The notes below the pieces were generated by a model. That model did not search any database. It saw only the letters and a program-made list of their open reading frames with translations, and was not told the origin of the DNA. This document shows positions 38,784 through 48,825 of a stretch of 64,000 nt of DNA, piece by piece. How positions within the stretch are numbered: the stretch's first letter is position 1; the number at the start of each line of letters is the position of its first letter. Source of the DNA: Sulfitobacter mediterraneus. Lineage in GTDB: Bacteria; Pseudomonadota; Alphaproteobacteria; Rhodobacterales; Rhodobacteraceae. Location of the stretch: assembly GCF_016801775.1 (NCBI RefSeq), contig NZ_CP069004.1:1-64000 (forward strand). Direction: 5' to 3'. The position numbers and the translations under genes were made by a program.

Positions 38784-39734
38784 CTAACCCGCCTTGGGAT
38801 GCGCCTTGTTGTAGACTTCCATCAAACGTGCGGTATCAACCGCCGTATAGGCCTGTGTCGTCGATAGGGACGCATGGCCCAGCAATTCCTGAATGGCCCG
38901 CAAATCGCCGCCGGCATCCAGCAGATGCGTGGCAAAGCTGTGGCGCATCGCATGCGGCGTTGCGGTGGCGGGCAGACCAAGCTGCATCCGCGCATCTGCC
39001 ATCACCTGCGCAATTGCACGCGCCCCAAGTGCACCGCCCCGAATGCCCCGAAACAGCGGCGCTTCGTCTGACTGCATATGCGGGCAGAGCCGCAAATACT
39101 CGGCCACCGCCGCCTGCGCGGCAGGCAACACCGGAACCACGCGTTCTTTGCCACCCTTGCCAACGATCCGCAGCACGTCGGGCAGGGGCGCATCGGCACC
39201 GCGCAAGCCCAAGGCCTCGGATATGCGCAAGCCGCAGCCCCATAGCAGGGTCAACACTGCCACATCCCGCGCCGAGACCCATGGCCGGTCTGACTGGATT
39301 TCGACGCAGTCGAGCAATGCCTTGGCCGCATCTACCGCCAAGGGGCGCGGCAGCTTCTTGGTGAACTTGGGCGACCGGGTGGACAAAACTGCCGTTGGCT
39401 CAAACCCTTCGCGCTCGGACAGCCAGCGATAGAAGGCTTTGACCGAGGACAGCTTGCGGGCCATCGAACGCGGCCCGACATCGCCCGAACGGGTCTGCGC
39501 CATCCAGCTGCGCATGTCGGATATGGTGATCTTGGACAAAGCCCCCAAACCTTGGGCGTCACCCTTGTGGACGGTCATAAAAGCGAGAAATTCGGCAACA
39601 TCACCCTGATAGGCGGTCAGCGTGTTTTCCGCCGCGCCTTTGAGCGCCCTTTGCTGGGACAGCCAGTTTTGCAGGGCATCGCGTGCCGCTGGGCTGATCA
39701 GCCCGGGATGTTCGGATTTGGCAGGGCCGCTCAA
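38784..39734 (-). CDS. xerC: tyrosine recombinase XerC
   Basis: A 316-residue tyrosine recombinase with an N-terminal SAM-like DNA-binding domain (about 15-110) and a catalytic domain carrying the Arg in GCGLRISEAL, Lys in GKGGKER, HxxR in HAMRHSFATHLL, His in LGHASLSTTQ and the nucleophile Tyr in AYTAVD. It resolves chromosome dimers at dif together with XerD. Its TTG start overlaps the stop codon of the upstream DUF484 gene (TTGA). The DUF484-xerC pairing is conserved widely in Proteobacteria. Confidence 0.95.
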   Translation of the reverse strand: MSGPAKSEHPGLISPAARDALQNWLSQQRALKGAAENTLTAYQGDVAEFLAFMTVHKGDAQGLGALSKITISDMRSWMAQTRSGDVGPRSMARKLSSVKAFYRWLSEREGFEPTAVLSTRSPKFTKKLPRPLAVDAAKALLDCVEIQSDRPWVSARDVAVLTLLWGCGLRISEALGLRGADAPLPDVLRIVGKGGKERVVPVLPAAQAAVAEYLRLCPHMQSDEAPLFRGIRGGALGARAIAQVMADARMQLGLPATATPHAMRHSFATHLLDAGGDLRAIQELLGHASLSTTQAYTAVDTARLMEVYNKAHPKAG

Positions 39735-40438
39735 GACAGCCAGCGGCGCATCGCACGCTCAAACACGCCGGTAAAGAAAGCCAAAAGATCGGTGCCCTGC
39801 TGCGGGCCGAACATATGTGGATCTTCTGCCCCAAAGACCAGCAAACCGGGCAGGCGGCCTTCGCCGAAGTCCAGTTTCAGGCAGGCCTCTGAGCGAATCC
39901 AGTTGGCCTTTTCGCCAAAGATCTCTTCTGATCCGTCCTGAACACCGCGCAAAGTCACCTGCCGGGGCGGTGTGCTGCGCCCGCGTGTCAGGTAATCGTC
40001 GATGAACCCCGGCTCGGCCACACTGAGAACCTCGCCCAGCCGTTTGACCGCCGGGTCATTGTCATTCTGAACCGATTCCAGCACCAGTTTGACCGTATCC
40101 ACCCGCAGGATTTCTGCAACTTCGCCGCCCAGATCGCGCAGGAAGGTCTCAAACTCGACCGGATCAAGCATCCGCAGGATCGCACGGTGGATCTGGTTGG
40201 TGCCCGCCAGATTTTCATAAGCGGCGGCAATCACACTGCGGTGGGTGTCTTCAAGCCGGTCCAGACGGCTTTCCAATCGTTCCATTGCGATGCCGCGCAA
40301 ATCGACGATATTGCCGCCCATCGCCTTTTCATTGGCCGCGATCAGGGCCTGCATCACATCGCTGTCATCCAAAATAACATTGGGCTGTGTGATGATCGCC
40401 TCGCGCAGGGCGTCATCAATCTTGGGATTGCTGCTCAT
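39731..40438 (-). CDS. DUF484 family protein
   Basis: A 235-residue protein of the DUF484 family, which has a GAF-like fold. The start is the ATG at 40438 (MSSNPKIDDALREAI) with AAGAGACG upstream; the frame continues further upstream but into promoter sequence. A coiled-coil segment around 50-80 (AMERLESRLDRLEDTHRS) precedes the GAF-like part, and the end is ERAMRRWLS. It is translationally coupled to xerC. The molecular role of DUF484 proteins is not established. Confidence 0.9.
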   Translation of the reverse strand: MSSNPKIDDALREAIITQPNVILDDSDVMQALIAANEKAMGGNIVDLRGIAMERLESRLDRLEDTHRSVIAAAYENLAGTNQIHRAILRMLDPVEFETFLRDLGGEVAEILRVDTVKLVLESVQNDNDPAVKRLGEVLSVAEPGFIDDYLTRGRSTPPRQVTLRGVQDGSEEIFGEKANWIRSEACLKLDFGEGRLPGLLVFGAEDPHMFGPQQGTDLLAFFTGVFERAMRRWLS

Positions 40439-40551
40439 GGTCGTCTCTTTTTTATTTGCGCCCGTATAGCATGGTTGCAGAACGAAATCTGCCCCCCGTC
40501 GCGTTCTTTTTTGCCTGCGCCTTGGCCCTGTGTCCAAAGGGAGTCATTTCG

Positions 40552-40593
40552 TCTCAAAACAAACCCGCCGCAGCGGCATGCGCAACGGCGGGT
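40552..40593 (-). terminator. intrinsic terminator after transaldolase
   Basis: On the - strand ACCCGCCG (40586-40593 complement) pairs with CGGCGGGT (40563-40570 complement), followed by TTGTTTTGAG. It lies 25 bp beyond the transaldolase stop. Confidence 0.7.
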
Positions 40594-40617
40594 CAGCTCA
40601 CCAAAGGCGGGCGTTTC

Positions 40618-41271
40618 TCAAAGGATGTTCTGGCCGGTCTTGGCCCAGTCTTTCATGAACTGGTCAAGGCCCTTGTCAGTCAGCATGTGGTTGGCCAGCT
40701 TCTTGATCACCTCTGGCGGCGCGGTCATCACATCAGCCCCGATCAAGGCGCAATCCTGCACGTGGTTCACCGACCGGATCGAAGCAGCAAGGATCTGGGT
40801 GTCAAAACCGTAGTTGTCATAGATCGTGCGAATGTCCTGGATCAGTTCCAGACCATCAAGATGGATGTCGTCCAGACGGCCAATGAAAGGGCTGATAAAG
40901 GTCGCGCCGGCCTTGGCCGCGAGCAGCGCCTGATTGGCCGAGAAGCACAGGGTGACGTTGACCATCTTGCCTTCGCCGGACAGCACTTTACAGGCTTTCA
41001 ACCCGTCCCATGTCAGGGGCAGTTTAACGGTGATATTGTCCGCAATTTCGGCCAGTTTGCGGCCCTCGGCGATCATTGCGTCCGCTTCCAGTGCGACCAC
41101 TTCGGCGCTGACGGGGCCATCCACCAGATCACAGATCTCTTTGGTGACTTCCAGAATGTCGCGTCCTGATTTCAGGATCAGCGACGGGTTGGTGGTGACG
41201 CCATCCACCATGCCCAGATCGTTCAGTTCGGCAATGGCGTCGATTTCGGCGGTATCTACGAAAAATTTCAT
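40618..41271 (-). CDS. tal: transaldolase (small, FSA/TalC type)
   Basis: A 217-residue TIM-barrel transaldolase of the short FSA/TalC class. The start is ATG 41271 ([11 protein letters not shown]) with AAGGA upstream. Landmarks are [10 protein letters not shown], the Schiff-base lysine in [39 protein letters not shown] and ILAASIRSV. It transfers dihydroxyacetone units in the non-oxidative pentose phosphate pathway; some family members act as fructose-6-phosphate aldolases, which sequence alone does not settle. It is divergent from priA. Confidence 0.94.
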   Translation of the reverse strand: MKFFVDTAEIDAIAELNDLGMVDGVTTNPSLILKSGRDILEVTKEICDLVDGPVSAEVVALEADAMIAEGRKLAEIADNITVKLPLTWDGLKACKVLSGEGKMVNVTLCFSANQALLAAKAGATFISPFIGRLDDIHLDGLELIQDIRTIYDNYGFDTQILAASIRSVNHVQDCALIGADVMTAPPEVIKKLANHMLTDKGLDQFMKDWAKTGQNIL

Positions 41272-41374
41272 CTCAGTGTCCTTGCGCTTGAGGAAGGGAG
41301 CCTTGATCCTGCCTTTACCGCATGATCTGACCTGCTTAAACCCTGAAAACCCCTTTGTCTGATCGGAGCCCTTG

Positions 41375-43570
41375 GTGAGCACACCGGAATTTTATGACCA
41401 TGGCGCCCTGGTCGCGGTGTTGACCACGCAGCCCTTGGGAAAGGCGCTGGATTACAAAGCGCCGGAGGGTGGCTGTTTTCTGGGTGCCTTTGTCGAGGTG
41501 CCGCTGGGTCCGCGCAAGGTTCTTGGTGTGGTTTGGGGGCCGGGGCAGGGTGATTATGATATCGCAAAGGTACGCCATGTGATCCGGGTGGTTGATGCGG
41601 CACCGATGCGCAGCGAGATGCGCGCGTTTTTGACCCGCGCAGCAGCCTATACCCTGACCCCGATGCCCGCGATGCTGCGCCTTGCGACCCGTGCGCCGGG
41701 GCTGGGCGATCCACCGTCGATGCGCAAGATCTACCGGCGCGGCAGCGGCACGCCGCCGCGCATGACAGATGCCCGCAGCCGTGTTCTGGAGACGCTGGAA
41801 GAATACGGCGATCTGGCCTTCACCCTCAAGGAACTGGCCGAAATGGCCGGGGTCACGCCTTCGGTGGTCAAGGGATTGGCGCAATCCGGCGCGGTCTTCG
41901 AAGAAGACAGCCCGCGCGATCTGCCTTTTCCGCGCCTTGACCCCGCTTTGCCGGGCAAGGAACTGACCGAAGATCAGGCCAAGGGGGCGGAGATGCTGGC
42001 CGAGGCCGTCCGATCAGAGACCTACGGCACAACATTGCTGCGCGGGGTGACAGGGTCAGGCAAGACCGAAGTTTATCTCGAAGCGGTGGCCGCCGCATTG
42101 CGGGCCGGCCGGCAGGCGCTGGTTCTGCTGCCGGAAATTGCCCTGACCGAACAATTCCTGCACCGTGTCGAGGAGCGCTTTGGCGCAAAACCTGCCGAAT
42201 GGCACTCCGGCGCGACCATGACCGAGCGGCGGCGGATCTGGCGGATGGTCGGGCAGGGGCAAGCCCAATTGGTGATCGGGGCACGCTCGGCACTGTTCCT
42301 GCCCTATCAGAACCTTGGCCTGATCGTCGTGGATGAAGAACACGACAGCTCCTACAAACAAGAGGAGGGTGTCCTTTACAATGCCCGCGATATGGCCGTG
42401 CTGCGGGCCGCGATCTGCGGGGCGCAGGTGGTGCTGGCTTCGGCTACACCCAGCCTTGAGACATGGGCCAATGTCGAGGCGGGCAAATACCGGCGGCTTG
42501 ATCTGACTTCTCGTTTTGGTCCGGCGGTGATGCCGACCATGGGCGCAATCGACATGCGCGGCGAAGCCTTGCCAAGCGACAAATGGGTGTCACCGAGCCT
42601 GCAAGCCGAAGTCAACAAACGGCTGGAGAAAGGTGAACAAGCGATGCTGTTCATCAACCGCCGCGGCTATGCGCCGATCACGCTCTGCCGGGCCTGCGGG
42701 CATCAGATCGGCTGCGATCATTGTGATGCGCGGATGGTGGAACACCGGTTTCTCAAGCGGCTGGTGTGTCACCAGTGCGGCGAAAGCAAACCCATGCCAG
42801 AGGCCTGCCCGTCCTGCGAAGCGGTGGACAAGCTGGCCCCGGTGGGGCCGGGGGTGGAACGGCTGGGCGAAGAGGCACTGGCGCTCTGGCCCGATGCCAG
42901 GGTGGCCACGCTCAGCTCTGACATGTACGGATCGGCGCGGGCGCTCAAGGCCGAGATTGCAGGCATCGCGGCGGGCGCGGCGGATATCATCATCGGCACG
43001 CAACTGGTGGCCAAGGGGCATAATTTTCCCAATCTCACGCTAGTCGGTGTGATCGACGCGGATCTGGGGCTCATGGGCTCTGACCTTCGCGCGGCAGAGC
43101 GGACCTTTCAACTGATGCGGCAGGTGGCGGGCCGTGCAGGCCGGGCCGAAGCGCCGGGCACGGCCCTTTTGCAAACGTACCAGCCGGAACATCCGGTGAT
43201 CCGCGCCATTCTGGCCGGTGACGAAGAAGCCTTCTGGAGCGCCGAAGCAGGAGAGCGCAAACAAGCAGGGGTGCCGCCCTATGGCCGGATGGCCGGTATC
43301 ATTCTCAGCGGGCCGGATGTGGCGCAGGTGTTTGATGCAGGCAATCTTCTGGCCCGCCAGGACGGCCCGCTCAGGGCCATTGGGGCGCAGGTCTTTGGCC
43401 CGGCCGCCGCCCCGATTGCGCGGGTGCGAGGGCGGCATCGGGTGCGATTGCTGGTCAAGGCGGACAAAACCGCACCTTTGCAAGAGGCCTTGGCCCGCTG
43501 GGTTGCGCAGGTCCGGTTGAAGGGGGATTTGCGGCTGGCTGTGGATATTGATCCGCAAAGTTTCTACTAG
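41375..43570 (+). CDS. priA: primosomal replication helicase PriA
   Basis: A 731-residue helicase that restarts stalled replication forks. Either GTG 41375 or the adjacent TTG 41372 could be the start; GTG is better spaced from CGGAG. It has an N-terminal 3'-DNA-binding domain, Walker [14 protein letters not shown] in [11 protein letters not shown], and a zinc-binding insert with cysteine pairs ([22 protein letters not shown]), then [13 protein letters not shown] and QVAGRAGR. Full length for the family. Confidence 0.96.
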   Translation: MSTPEFYDHGALVAVLTTQPLGKALDYKAPEGGCFLGAFVEVPLGPRKVLGVVWGPGQGDYDIAKVRHVIRVVDAAPMRSEMRAFLTRAAAYTLTPMPAMLRLATRAPGLGDPPSMRKIYRRGSGTPPRMTDARSRVLETLEEYGDLAFTLKELAEMAGVTPSVVKGLAQSGAVFEEDSPRDLPFPRLDPALPGKELTEDQAKGAEMLAEAVRSETYGTTLLRGVTGSGKTEVYLEAVAAALRAGRQALVLLPEIALTEQFLHRVEERFGAKPAEWHSGATMTERRRIWRMVGQGQAQLVIGARSALFLPYQNLGLIVVDEEHDSSYKQEEGVLYNARDMAVLRAAICGAQVVLASATPSLETWANVEAGKYRRLDLTSRFGPAVMPTMGAIDMRGEALPSDKWVSPSLQAEVNKRLEKGEQAMLFINRRGYAPITLCRACGHQIGCDHCDARMVEHRFLKRLVCHQCGESKPMPEACPSCEAVDKLAPVGPGVERLGEEALALWPDARVATLSSDMYGSARALKAEIAGIAAGAADIIIGTQLVAKGHNFPNLTLVGVIDADLGLMGSDLRAAERTFQLMRQVAGRAGRAEAPGTALLQTYQPEHPVIRAILAGDEEAFWSAEAGERKQAGVPPYGRMAGIILSGPDVAQVFDAGNLLARQDGPLRAIGAQVFGPAAAPIARVRGRHRVRLLVKADKTAPLQEALARWVAQVRLKGDLRLAVDIDPQSFY

Positions 43571-43685
43571 ATTTCAATGCGGATGAGTTTTTTGGCCAAT
43601 GAAGCAGGGAGGCTGTGCGTCCTTGCACGGATATGCCCGTGTTTTGGGTCTCGTCAATTCTTGGCGGTAGGCGTATTGAACCCCT

Positions 43686-44918
43686 ATGGCACAGTATATC
43701 ACCCTTCAAGACGCCAAGGCGCTCCCGTTCTGGCGGCGGCCCGTGGCGCTGCTCTTCCTGATGGCTTTGGCGATGCCCATCGCCTTCAACACCTGGTCGG
43801 CGCTGCTGAACAACTTTGTGATCGAGGTCGCGGATTTTGACGGCTCGGATATCGGGCTGTTGCACACGGTTCGGGAAATTCCGGGGTTTCTGGCCGTTGG
43901 CGTGATCGCCATTATCGTTTTTGTGCGTGAACAGGTGCTTGGGCTGGTGTCCTTGATCCTGTTGGGCGTTGCCACTGCCGTGACGGCGTGGTTTCCCTCG
44001 ATGGGCGGCATTCTGACGATCACCATGCTCAGCTCTATCGGGTTTCACTATTACGAGACCGTCAACCAGTCGTTGCAGTTGCAATGGCTCAAGATCGAAG
44101 ACGCCCCGCGCATGTTGGGATGGCTGATGGCGGCGGGATCTCTGGCCACTTTGGTTGCCTATCTGGCGATCATGGCGCTCTGGGAGACGCTGAATCTGAC
44201 CTACAATATCGTCTATTTGATCGGCGGCGGTGCTACCGTTTTGATCGCGGTGTTTGCAATGCTCGCCTATCCACAGTTCGAAGCCCCGACCGTGCAGATC
44301 AAGAAAATGGTTCTGCGCCGCCGCTATTGGCTCTATTACGCGCTGCAATTCATGTCGGGCGCGCGGCGGCAGATCTTTGTTGTTTTTGCCGGCTTCATGA
44401 TGGTCGAACGCTTTGGGTTCGAAGTGCATGAGATCACCACGCTTTATCTGATCAACCTGATTGCCAATATGATCTTTGCCCCGCTGATGGGCCGGGCCGT
44501 GGGTTACTTTGGCGAACGCAAGGCGCTGGGCTTTGAATACATCGGGCTGATTTTGGTGTTTCTGAGCTATGGAGGTGTCTATTATCTCGGCTGGGGCGTG
44601 ATGGTGGCTGCGACGCTATATGTGCTGGACCACATGTTCTTTGCCCTCGCGCTGGCGCTCAAAACCTATTTTCAGAAAATCGCCGATCCGGCGGATATTG
44701 CACCCACGGCGGCAGTGGCCTTTACCATCAATCACATCGCGGCGGTGTTTCTGCCCGTGGGGCTGGGCCTTTTGTGGCTGCTCTCACCCGCTTTGGTCTT
44801 TTTGTTGGCGGCAGCCATGGCGGCGGTTTCGTTGATGCTGGCGATGTTGATCCCGCGCCATCCCGAACCGGGGCATGAGACGATATTCTCGCGCCCGCTG
44901 GCGCAGGCGGCGGAGTAA
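43686..44918 (+). CDS. MFS transporter
   Basis: A 410-residue integral membrane protein with about twelve hydrophobic segments, consistent with the major facilitator superfamily. It starts MAQYITLQDAKALPFWRRP; the loop between helices 6 and 7 contains the basic run KKMVLRRRYW. No substrate-specific motif is visible. It ends 3 bp before the MATE transporter ATG, so the two efflux-type transporters and prmA probably form an operon. Confidence 0.88.
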   Translation: MAQYITLQDAKALPFWRRPVALLFLMALAMPIAFNTWSALLNNFVIEVADFDGSDIGLLHTVREIPGFLAVGVIAIIVFVREQVLGLVSLILLGVATAVTAWFPSMGGILTITMLSSIGFHYYETVNQSLQLQWLKIEDAPRMLGWLMAAGSLATLVAYLAIMALWETLNLTYNIVYLIGGGATVLIAVFAMLAYPQFEAPTVQIKKMVLRRRYWLYYALQFMSGARRQIFVVFAGFMMVERFGFEVHEITTLYLINLIANMIFAPLMGRAVGYFGERKALGFEYIGLILVFLSYGGVYYLGWGVMVAATLYVLDHMFFALALALKTYFQKIADPADIAPTAAVAFTINHIAAVFLPVGLGLLWLLSPALVFLLAAAMAAVSLMLAMLIPRHPEPGHETIFSRPLAQAAE

Positions 44919-44921
44919 TCC

Positions 44922-46313
44922 ATGTCCGAAGGGCGCTTCCTGACCGGCGGCACGATGGGCCATGTGGTGAGGATGACGGCCACCGGTGCGATGGGCATCA
45001 CCTTTGTCTTTCTGGTGGATGCTGCGAACCTGTTGTGGATTTCGCAACTGGGTGATCCGCAACTGGTCGCTGCCATTGGATTTGCCTATGCGGTGCAGTT
45101 CTTTTCGGTCTCGATCATTGTCGGCCTGATGATTGCGGCCACCGCCGTGATTTCGCGGTCCATCGGTGAGGGGCGGCGCGATCAGGCGCGGCGGCAGGCC
45201 GGGGCTGGTATCGCGATTGCCGTTGCCGTGATGGCACTGGTCGTGGCGGTGATTGTTGGGTTTCGGCATCACCTTGTGGCCCTTGCGGGGGCCGAAGGAG
45301 AAACCGCGCGACTGGCGGCGCGTTATCTGGCCATGACGGTGCCTTCCCTGCTGCCCATGGCGGTCTCGCTGATCTGCTCGGGGGCGCTGCGGGCCGAAGG
45401 GTTCGGCGCCAAGGCGATGTATATCACCCTGTATTCGGGACTGGTGCTGCTGGTGCTTGATCCGATTTTGATATTCTGGCTGGAGTGGGGGCTGGATGGC
45501 GCGGCCGTCGGATTGGTGCTGTTCCGGTTCAGCCTGATGGGACTTGGCCTTTTCTACGCGGTGCATCAATGCGGGTTGGTGGACCGGCCACGCCTGCGGA
45601 CGCTGCGCAATATATCGGCGCCGTTCATCGCGGTGGCAATTCCGGCTGTGGCGACGCAGATGTCGACACCTGTGGGAAATTATATCCTGACCATCGTTAT
45701 GGCGCAGTTCGGCGATGATGCAGTGGCGGCCTGGGCCGTGGTGGGCCGCCTGACGGTGGTGGTCTTTGGTGGCATTTTTGCGCTGTCCGGCGCCATTGGC
45801 GGTATCTTTGGACAGAACTATGGCGCAGGCCAGATGGACCGGGTGCGCCGCACCTATCGGGACGCGCTGCTGTTTTGTCTGGGGTACACGCTGGTGGCTT
45901 GGGTTCTGCTTTATGCCGCCACACCTCTTGTCATGCAGGCCTTTGCGCTGGACGGGCAGGGGGCCGAAGTGTTGCGGGCCTTTACCTTTGTCGGGGTGGG
46001 CGGGTTTGTCTTTATCGGAGCGCTGTTCGTCTCCAACGCGGCCTTCAACAATCTGGGCAAGCCGGGGCGGTCGACCTTTTTGAACTGGGTCAAGGACGGC
46101 GCGCTGAGCTGGCCCGCGGCGGCGGGGCTTGCTGCGCTTTTTGGTGCGCCGGGCGTGATCTATGGTCAGGCACTGGCGGGAGGCGTTATGGGGCTGGTCG
46201 CGGCCATCTGGGGCTGGATCTATGTGGCGAGGCTGGACCGGGCCGCACCTCTGGCCCTTGACCCCGCGCATCCACGGCCCTACCCGAACCCCGACAGACA
46301 TCGGAGAAGATAA
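44922..46313 (+). CDS. MATE family efflux transporter
   Basis: A 463-residue protein of twelve predicted helices in two MatE repeats: residues about 20-180 (DAANLLWISQLGDPQLVAAIGFA, SRSIGEGRRDQARR) and 245-400 (PAVATQMSTPVGNYI, GQNYGAGQMDRVRRTYRDAL). The GQNYGAG-type motif is typical of this family, which exports cationic drugs or metabolites using Na+ or H+. Its stop codon shares a base with the prmA start. Confidence 0.93.
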   Translation: MSEGRFLTGGTMGHVVRMTATGAMGITFVFLVDAANLLWISQLGDPQLVAAIGFAYAVQFFSVSIIVGLMIAATAVISRSIGEGRRDQARRQAGAGIAIAVAVMALVVAVIVGFRHHLVALAGAEGETARLAARYLAMTVPSLLPMAVSLICSGALRAEGFGAKAMYITLYSGLVLLVLDPILIFWLEWGLDGAAVGLVLFRFSLMGLGLFYAVHQCGLVDRPRLRTLRNISAPFIAVAIPAVATQMSTPVGNYILTIVMAQFGDDAVAAWAVVGRLTVVVFGGIFALSGAIGGIFGQNYGAGQMDRVRRTYRDALLFCLGYTLVAWVLLYAATPLVMQAFALDGQGAEVLRAFTFVGVGGFVFIGALFVSNAAFNNLGKPGRSTFLNWVKDGALSWPAAAGLAALFGAPGVIYGQALAGGVMGLVAAIWGWIYVARLDRAAPLALDPAHPRPYPNPDRHRRR

Positions 46314-47185
46314 TGACCACATTCACTGCGCTCACCACATTGACAGGCCGCGATCAGGCCTATGCCCTTGGCGATGCGATGGAGCGGCTGGAGCCCGAGC
46401 CAACAGGCGTCGGCGTCTTCGAGATGGAAGACGGATCGGGCCTGTGGGAAGTGGGCGGTTATTTCGAAGAGGCACCAGATGAAACGGCGCTGACGCTGCT
46501 GGCCACGGCGATGGGCGCAAAGCCCTTTGTTGTGTCGGAACTGCCCGAAACCGATTGGGTGGCCCATGTGCGCCGCGAACTGGCCCCTGTCGAGGCAGGC
46601 CGGTTTTTTGTTTATGGCAGCCATGACGCCGATAAGGTGCCTGAGGGCAGCGCGCCACTGTTGATCGAGGCCGCGATGGCCTTTGGCACCGGCCACCATG
46701 GCACGACGCTGGGTTGCCTGCGGGCGCTGGACCGTCTGGCCAACGAGGGCTTTCATGGACAAAACGTGGCCGACATCGGCTGCGGCACGGCGGTTCTGGC
46801 GATGGCAGCGGCGCGGATCTGGCCGGAAACGGTGCTGGCCAGCGATATCGACGAGGTCGCGGTGGATGTCGCTCGGGCCAATGTGGTGGCCAATGGCCTT
46901 GAGGGGCGGGTGACCTGTGTTGAGGCGGCTGGTTTTGATCATCCTGATCTGGCAGCGGCAGCACCGTTTGACCTGGTCTTTGCCAATATCCTCAAAGGGC
47001 CGCTTGTCGCATTGGCCCCGGACATGGCGCAGGCGCTGCAACCGGGCGGCTATGCGATTCTCTCGGGGATTCTGAATGAACAGGCGGATGAGGTGATCGA
47101 GGTTTATGCACGATCCGGCATCAATCTGGTCCATCGCGAGAGCATTGTTGACTGGACGACACTAACCTTGCGGATTGGCCATTAA
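46313..47185 (+). CDS. prmA: ribosomal protein L11 methyltransferase
   Basis: A 290-residue SAM-dependent methyltransferase. The N-terminal substrate-recognition domain (1-110) is followed by the Rossmann domain with AFGTGHHGTTLGCL, the SAM motif VADIGCGTAVLAMAAA, acidic loop SDIDEVAVDVA and NILKGPL for catalysis. PrmA trimethylates L11 of the large ribosomal subunit. It overlaps the MATE gene by one base. Confidence 0.94.
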   Translation: MTTFTALTTLTGRDQAYALGDAMERLEPEPTGVGVFEMEDGSGLWEVGGYFEEAPDETALTLLATAMGAKPFVVSELPETDWVAHVRRELAPVEAGRFFVYGSHDADKVPEGSAPLLIEAAMAFGTGHHGTTLGCLRALDRLANEGFHGQNVADIGCGTAVLAMAAARIWPETVLASDIDEVAVDVARANVVANGLEGRVTCVEAAGFDHPDLAAAAPFDLVFANILKGPLVALAPDMAQALQPGGYAILSGILNEQADEVIEVYARSGINLVHRESIVDWTTLTLRIGH

Positions 47186-47293
47186 CTTTCGGCTATTTTA
47201 GGTCTTATTCTCGCGATTTGCCCTGTTTTCGCCACATTTCATGACTAATACTTTCTTAACAGCGGTGGGGGCCGACTGTTGAGAGAGACTGTC

Positions 47294-47644
47294 ATGGTAG
47301 AAACGCATGATCACTTCGTGAACCGGCTGGAAATGCTGGGTGAGAAACACGCTAAAATGACGCGTGGGTATGGCACTAAGATCAGTACCAGCGGTTTGAT
47401 TGTAATTGAGCCGAAAGAGGAACGCCGCAATTGGGCGTTTCCGGTCAAGCTGGTGATGATGGCTTTGCTTGGCTTTTTGGGCTTCAAGGTATTTATGCTG
47501 GCGGCTGTCGGTCCTGAGACCTACAACGCGCGTCTTGCCACGCTGGAGAACGGCACCATCATCGAAAAAGCAGGCGCATTTGCCCTGTCCGTTGATCCGG
47601 TGACTGCAACACTGGCAGAAAAAGCTGTGACCAAGCTGAAGTAA
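47294..47644 (+). CDS. small single-pass membrane protein, unknown function
   Basis: A 116-residue protein starting at ATG 47294 with GAGAGAG upstream. A hydrophilic basic N-terminal part (to about residue 45) is followed by one membrane helix (about 47-68, VKLVMMALLGFLGFKVFML) and an outer C-terminal part of about 45 residues. I do not recognise a family. It stands alone between prmA and a strong terminator. Confidence 0.7.
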   Translation: MVETHDHFVNRLEMLGEKHAKMTRGYGTKISTSGLIVIEPKEERRNWAFPVKLVMMALLGFLGFKVFMLAAVGPETYNARLATLENGTIIEKAGAFALSVDPVTATLAEKAVTKLK

Positions 47645-47686
47645 TCTGGAACGGCCCCTGCGATGGGGCCGCAACCCTCCACACGA

Positions 47687-47723
47687 AAAAGCCGCGCTTC
47701 TGTCGATCAGAAGCGCGGCTTTT
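47687..47723. terminator. strong bidirectional terminator
   Basis: A perfect 16-bp stem AAAAGCCGCGCTTCTG / CAGAAGCGCGGCTTTT with a five-base loop lies between convergent genes (small membrane protein on + and DUF1127 gene on -). A smaller hairpin GGCCCC/GGGGCC at 47653-47670 precedes it. Confidence 0.9.
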
Positions 47724-47767
47724 CGTTCTAGGACGTGGTGCGGCGCTGGGCAGCGCCGCGTTCCGCC

Positions 47768-47986
47768 TTAGCGGATGATGTTGGATTGTGCGACGTAGTC
47801 GATGTCCCCGCGAACCAGACCGATGTCTTCCAGCTCACGGTTGGACAGAGATGCCAGTGCCGCGCGTGTCACGCGTGCGTCGTTCCATGCAACAACGGAG
47901 GCGACGATGCCTGCGAAGAATGCGGCGATTGAAGAAACGGCTGTCGCGGAGCCGTATGCGGTGCGGGATGTGTCGAAAGATGCCAT
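47768..47986 (-). CDS. DUF1127 (YjiS-like) small protein
   Basis: A 72-residue protein with a hydrophobic helix in the first half (about 18-34, SSIAAFFAGIVASVVAW) and the DUF1127 motif LASLSNRELEDIGLVRGDID at the C-terminus. A ribosome-binding site AAGGACGG precedes the ATG. Short DUF1127 proteins in alphaproteobacteria have been linked to RNA binding and to stress or phosphate responses; this longer form has an added N-terminal hydrophobic stretch. Exact role unknown. Confidence 0.88.
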   Translation of the reverse strand: MASFDTSRTAYGSATAVSSIAAFFAGIVASVVAWNDARVTRAALASLSNRELEDIGLVRGDIDYVAQSNIIR

Positions 47987-48122
47987 GTTAGCCGTCCTTT
48001 ATGTCTAATCGTTGGGCCGGTTTCCCCGGCGGTGTGAGGGGCAGATAGGCCTAAGTCCGGGATTGCACAACAGATGGAAACGCATGTGTGACCTGCGTTT
48101 TTTGCATAGGTCAGGATTGTGG

Positions 48123-48137
48123 TTAAGCTACCGTTAA
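48123..48137 (+). promoter_or_regulatory. CtrA box (TTAA-N7-TTAA)
   Basis: TTAA (48123-48126) and TTAA (48134-48137) are separated by seven bases, the full CtrA consensus. It lies about 180 bp before ruvC and about 137 bp before the DUF1127 start. In Rhodobacterales CtrA regulons include DNA-repair genes, which fits control of ruvCAB. Binding is inferred. Confidence 0.6.
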
Positions 48138-48262
48138 GTAAGGCAAAATCATGGCTTGGTATTGTCGTTTTTGACCTCGAATTTGGCGATAATGACCGAT
48201 GCGGCCGGAAAGCGACAATCGGGGTGTCGCAATCGGATGATTTGTCGAAATGCTTGGCGGAT

Positions 48263-48277
48263 GTTCGCGTTTCGTGC
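48263..48277 (+). promoter_or_regulatory. LexA (SOS) box candidate before ruvC
   Basis: GTTC-N7-GTGC differs by one base from the alphaproteobacterial LexA box GTTC-N7-GTTC. It ends about 40 bp before the ruvC start, where a LexA operator is expected. ruvCAB is a known SOS target in related bacteria. Functional binding is inferred. Confidence 0.5.
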
Positions 48278-48318
48278 TAGTGCATCAAAAAAGCAACAAA
48301 ATTGAACGAGGCGGGCAG

Positions 48319-48825
48319 ATGATCAGGGTTATTGGCATTGATCCGGGGTTGCGAAACACCGGCTGGGGCGTGATCGACGTGGCGGGCAGCCGCATTTCGC
48401 ATGTCGCGAACGGAATCTGTTGCTCAGAAGGGGATGATCTGGCGAATCGTTTATTGTCTCTGCATGGGCAATTGACCCGTGTTTTGGCCACTTACCGCCC
48501 CGAGGCAGCGGCGGTAGAGCAAACATTCGTGAACAAGGACGGGGCTGGCACGCTCAAACTGGGGCAGGCGCGGGGCATCGCGATGCTGGTTCCGGCGCAG
48601 GCCGGTTTGGTCGTGGGCGAATATGCCCCGAACAAGGTCAAGAAAACCGTTGTGGGTGTCGGTCATGCCGACAAGGGCCAGATCGCGCATATGGTGCGAA
48701 TGCAATTGCCGGGGGTTGAAATCGCAGGACCGGATGCCGCCGATGCCCTTGCCATCGCCATCTGCCATGCCCATCACGGCGCCGCGAGCACACTGGCGGC
48801 TGCAATCGCAAAGGCAAGCGCATGA
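48319..48825 (+). CDS. ruvC: crossover junction endodeoxyribonuclease RuvC
   Basis: A 168-residue Holliday-junction resolvase. The start is ATG 48319 ([17 protein letters not shown]) with GAGGCGGG upstream; a frame from 48250 is too long. The acidic catalytic residues are seen in [13 protein letters not shown] and [15 protein letters not shown]. It cuts junctions held by RuvAB. It overlaps ruvA by four bases (ATGA). Confidence 0.96.
   Translation: MIRVIGIDPGLRNTGWGVIDVAGSRISHVANGICCSEGDDLANRLLSLHGQLTRVLATYRPEAAAVEQTFVNKDGAGTLKLGQARGIAMLVPAQAGLVVGEYAPNKVKKTVVGVGHADKGQIAHMVRMQLPGVEIAGPDAADALAIAICHAHHGAASTLAAAIAKASA

Larger units (their letters stand above)
47987..48318 (+). promoter_or_regulatory. 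divergent regulatory region between DUF1127 gene and ruvC
   Basis: 332 bp without a gene. It must hold the promoters for the leftward DUF1127 gene and the rightward ruvCAB genes. A perfect CtrA box and a LexA-like site are found in it and listed separately. No other structure stands out. Confidence 0.6.

Noticed and set aside
44784..46322. 512-residue open frame on the - strand
   Set aside because: Antisense of the MATE transporter gene, rich in His/Arg/Gln as expected for a shadow frame.
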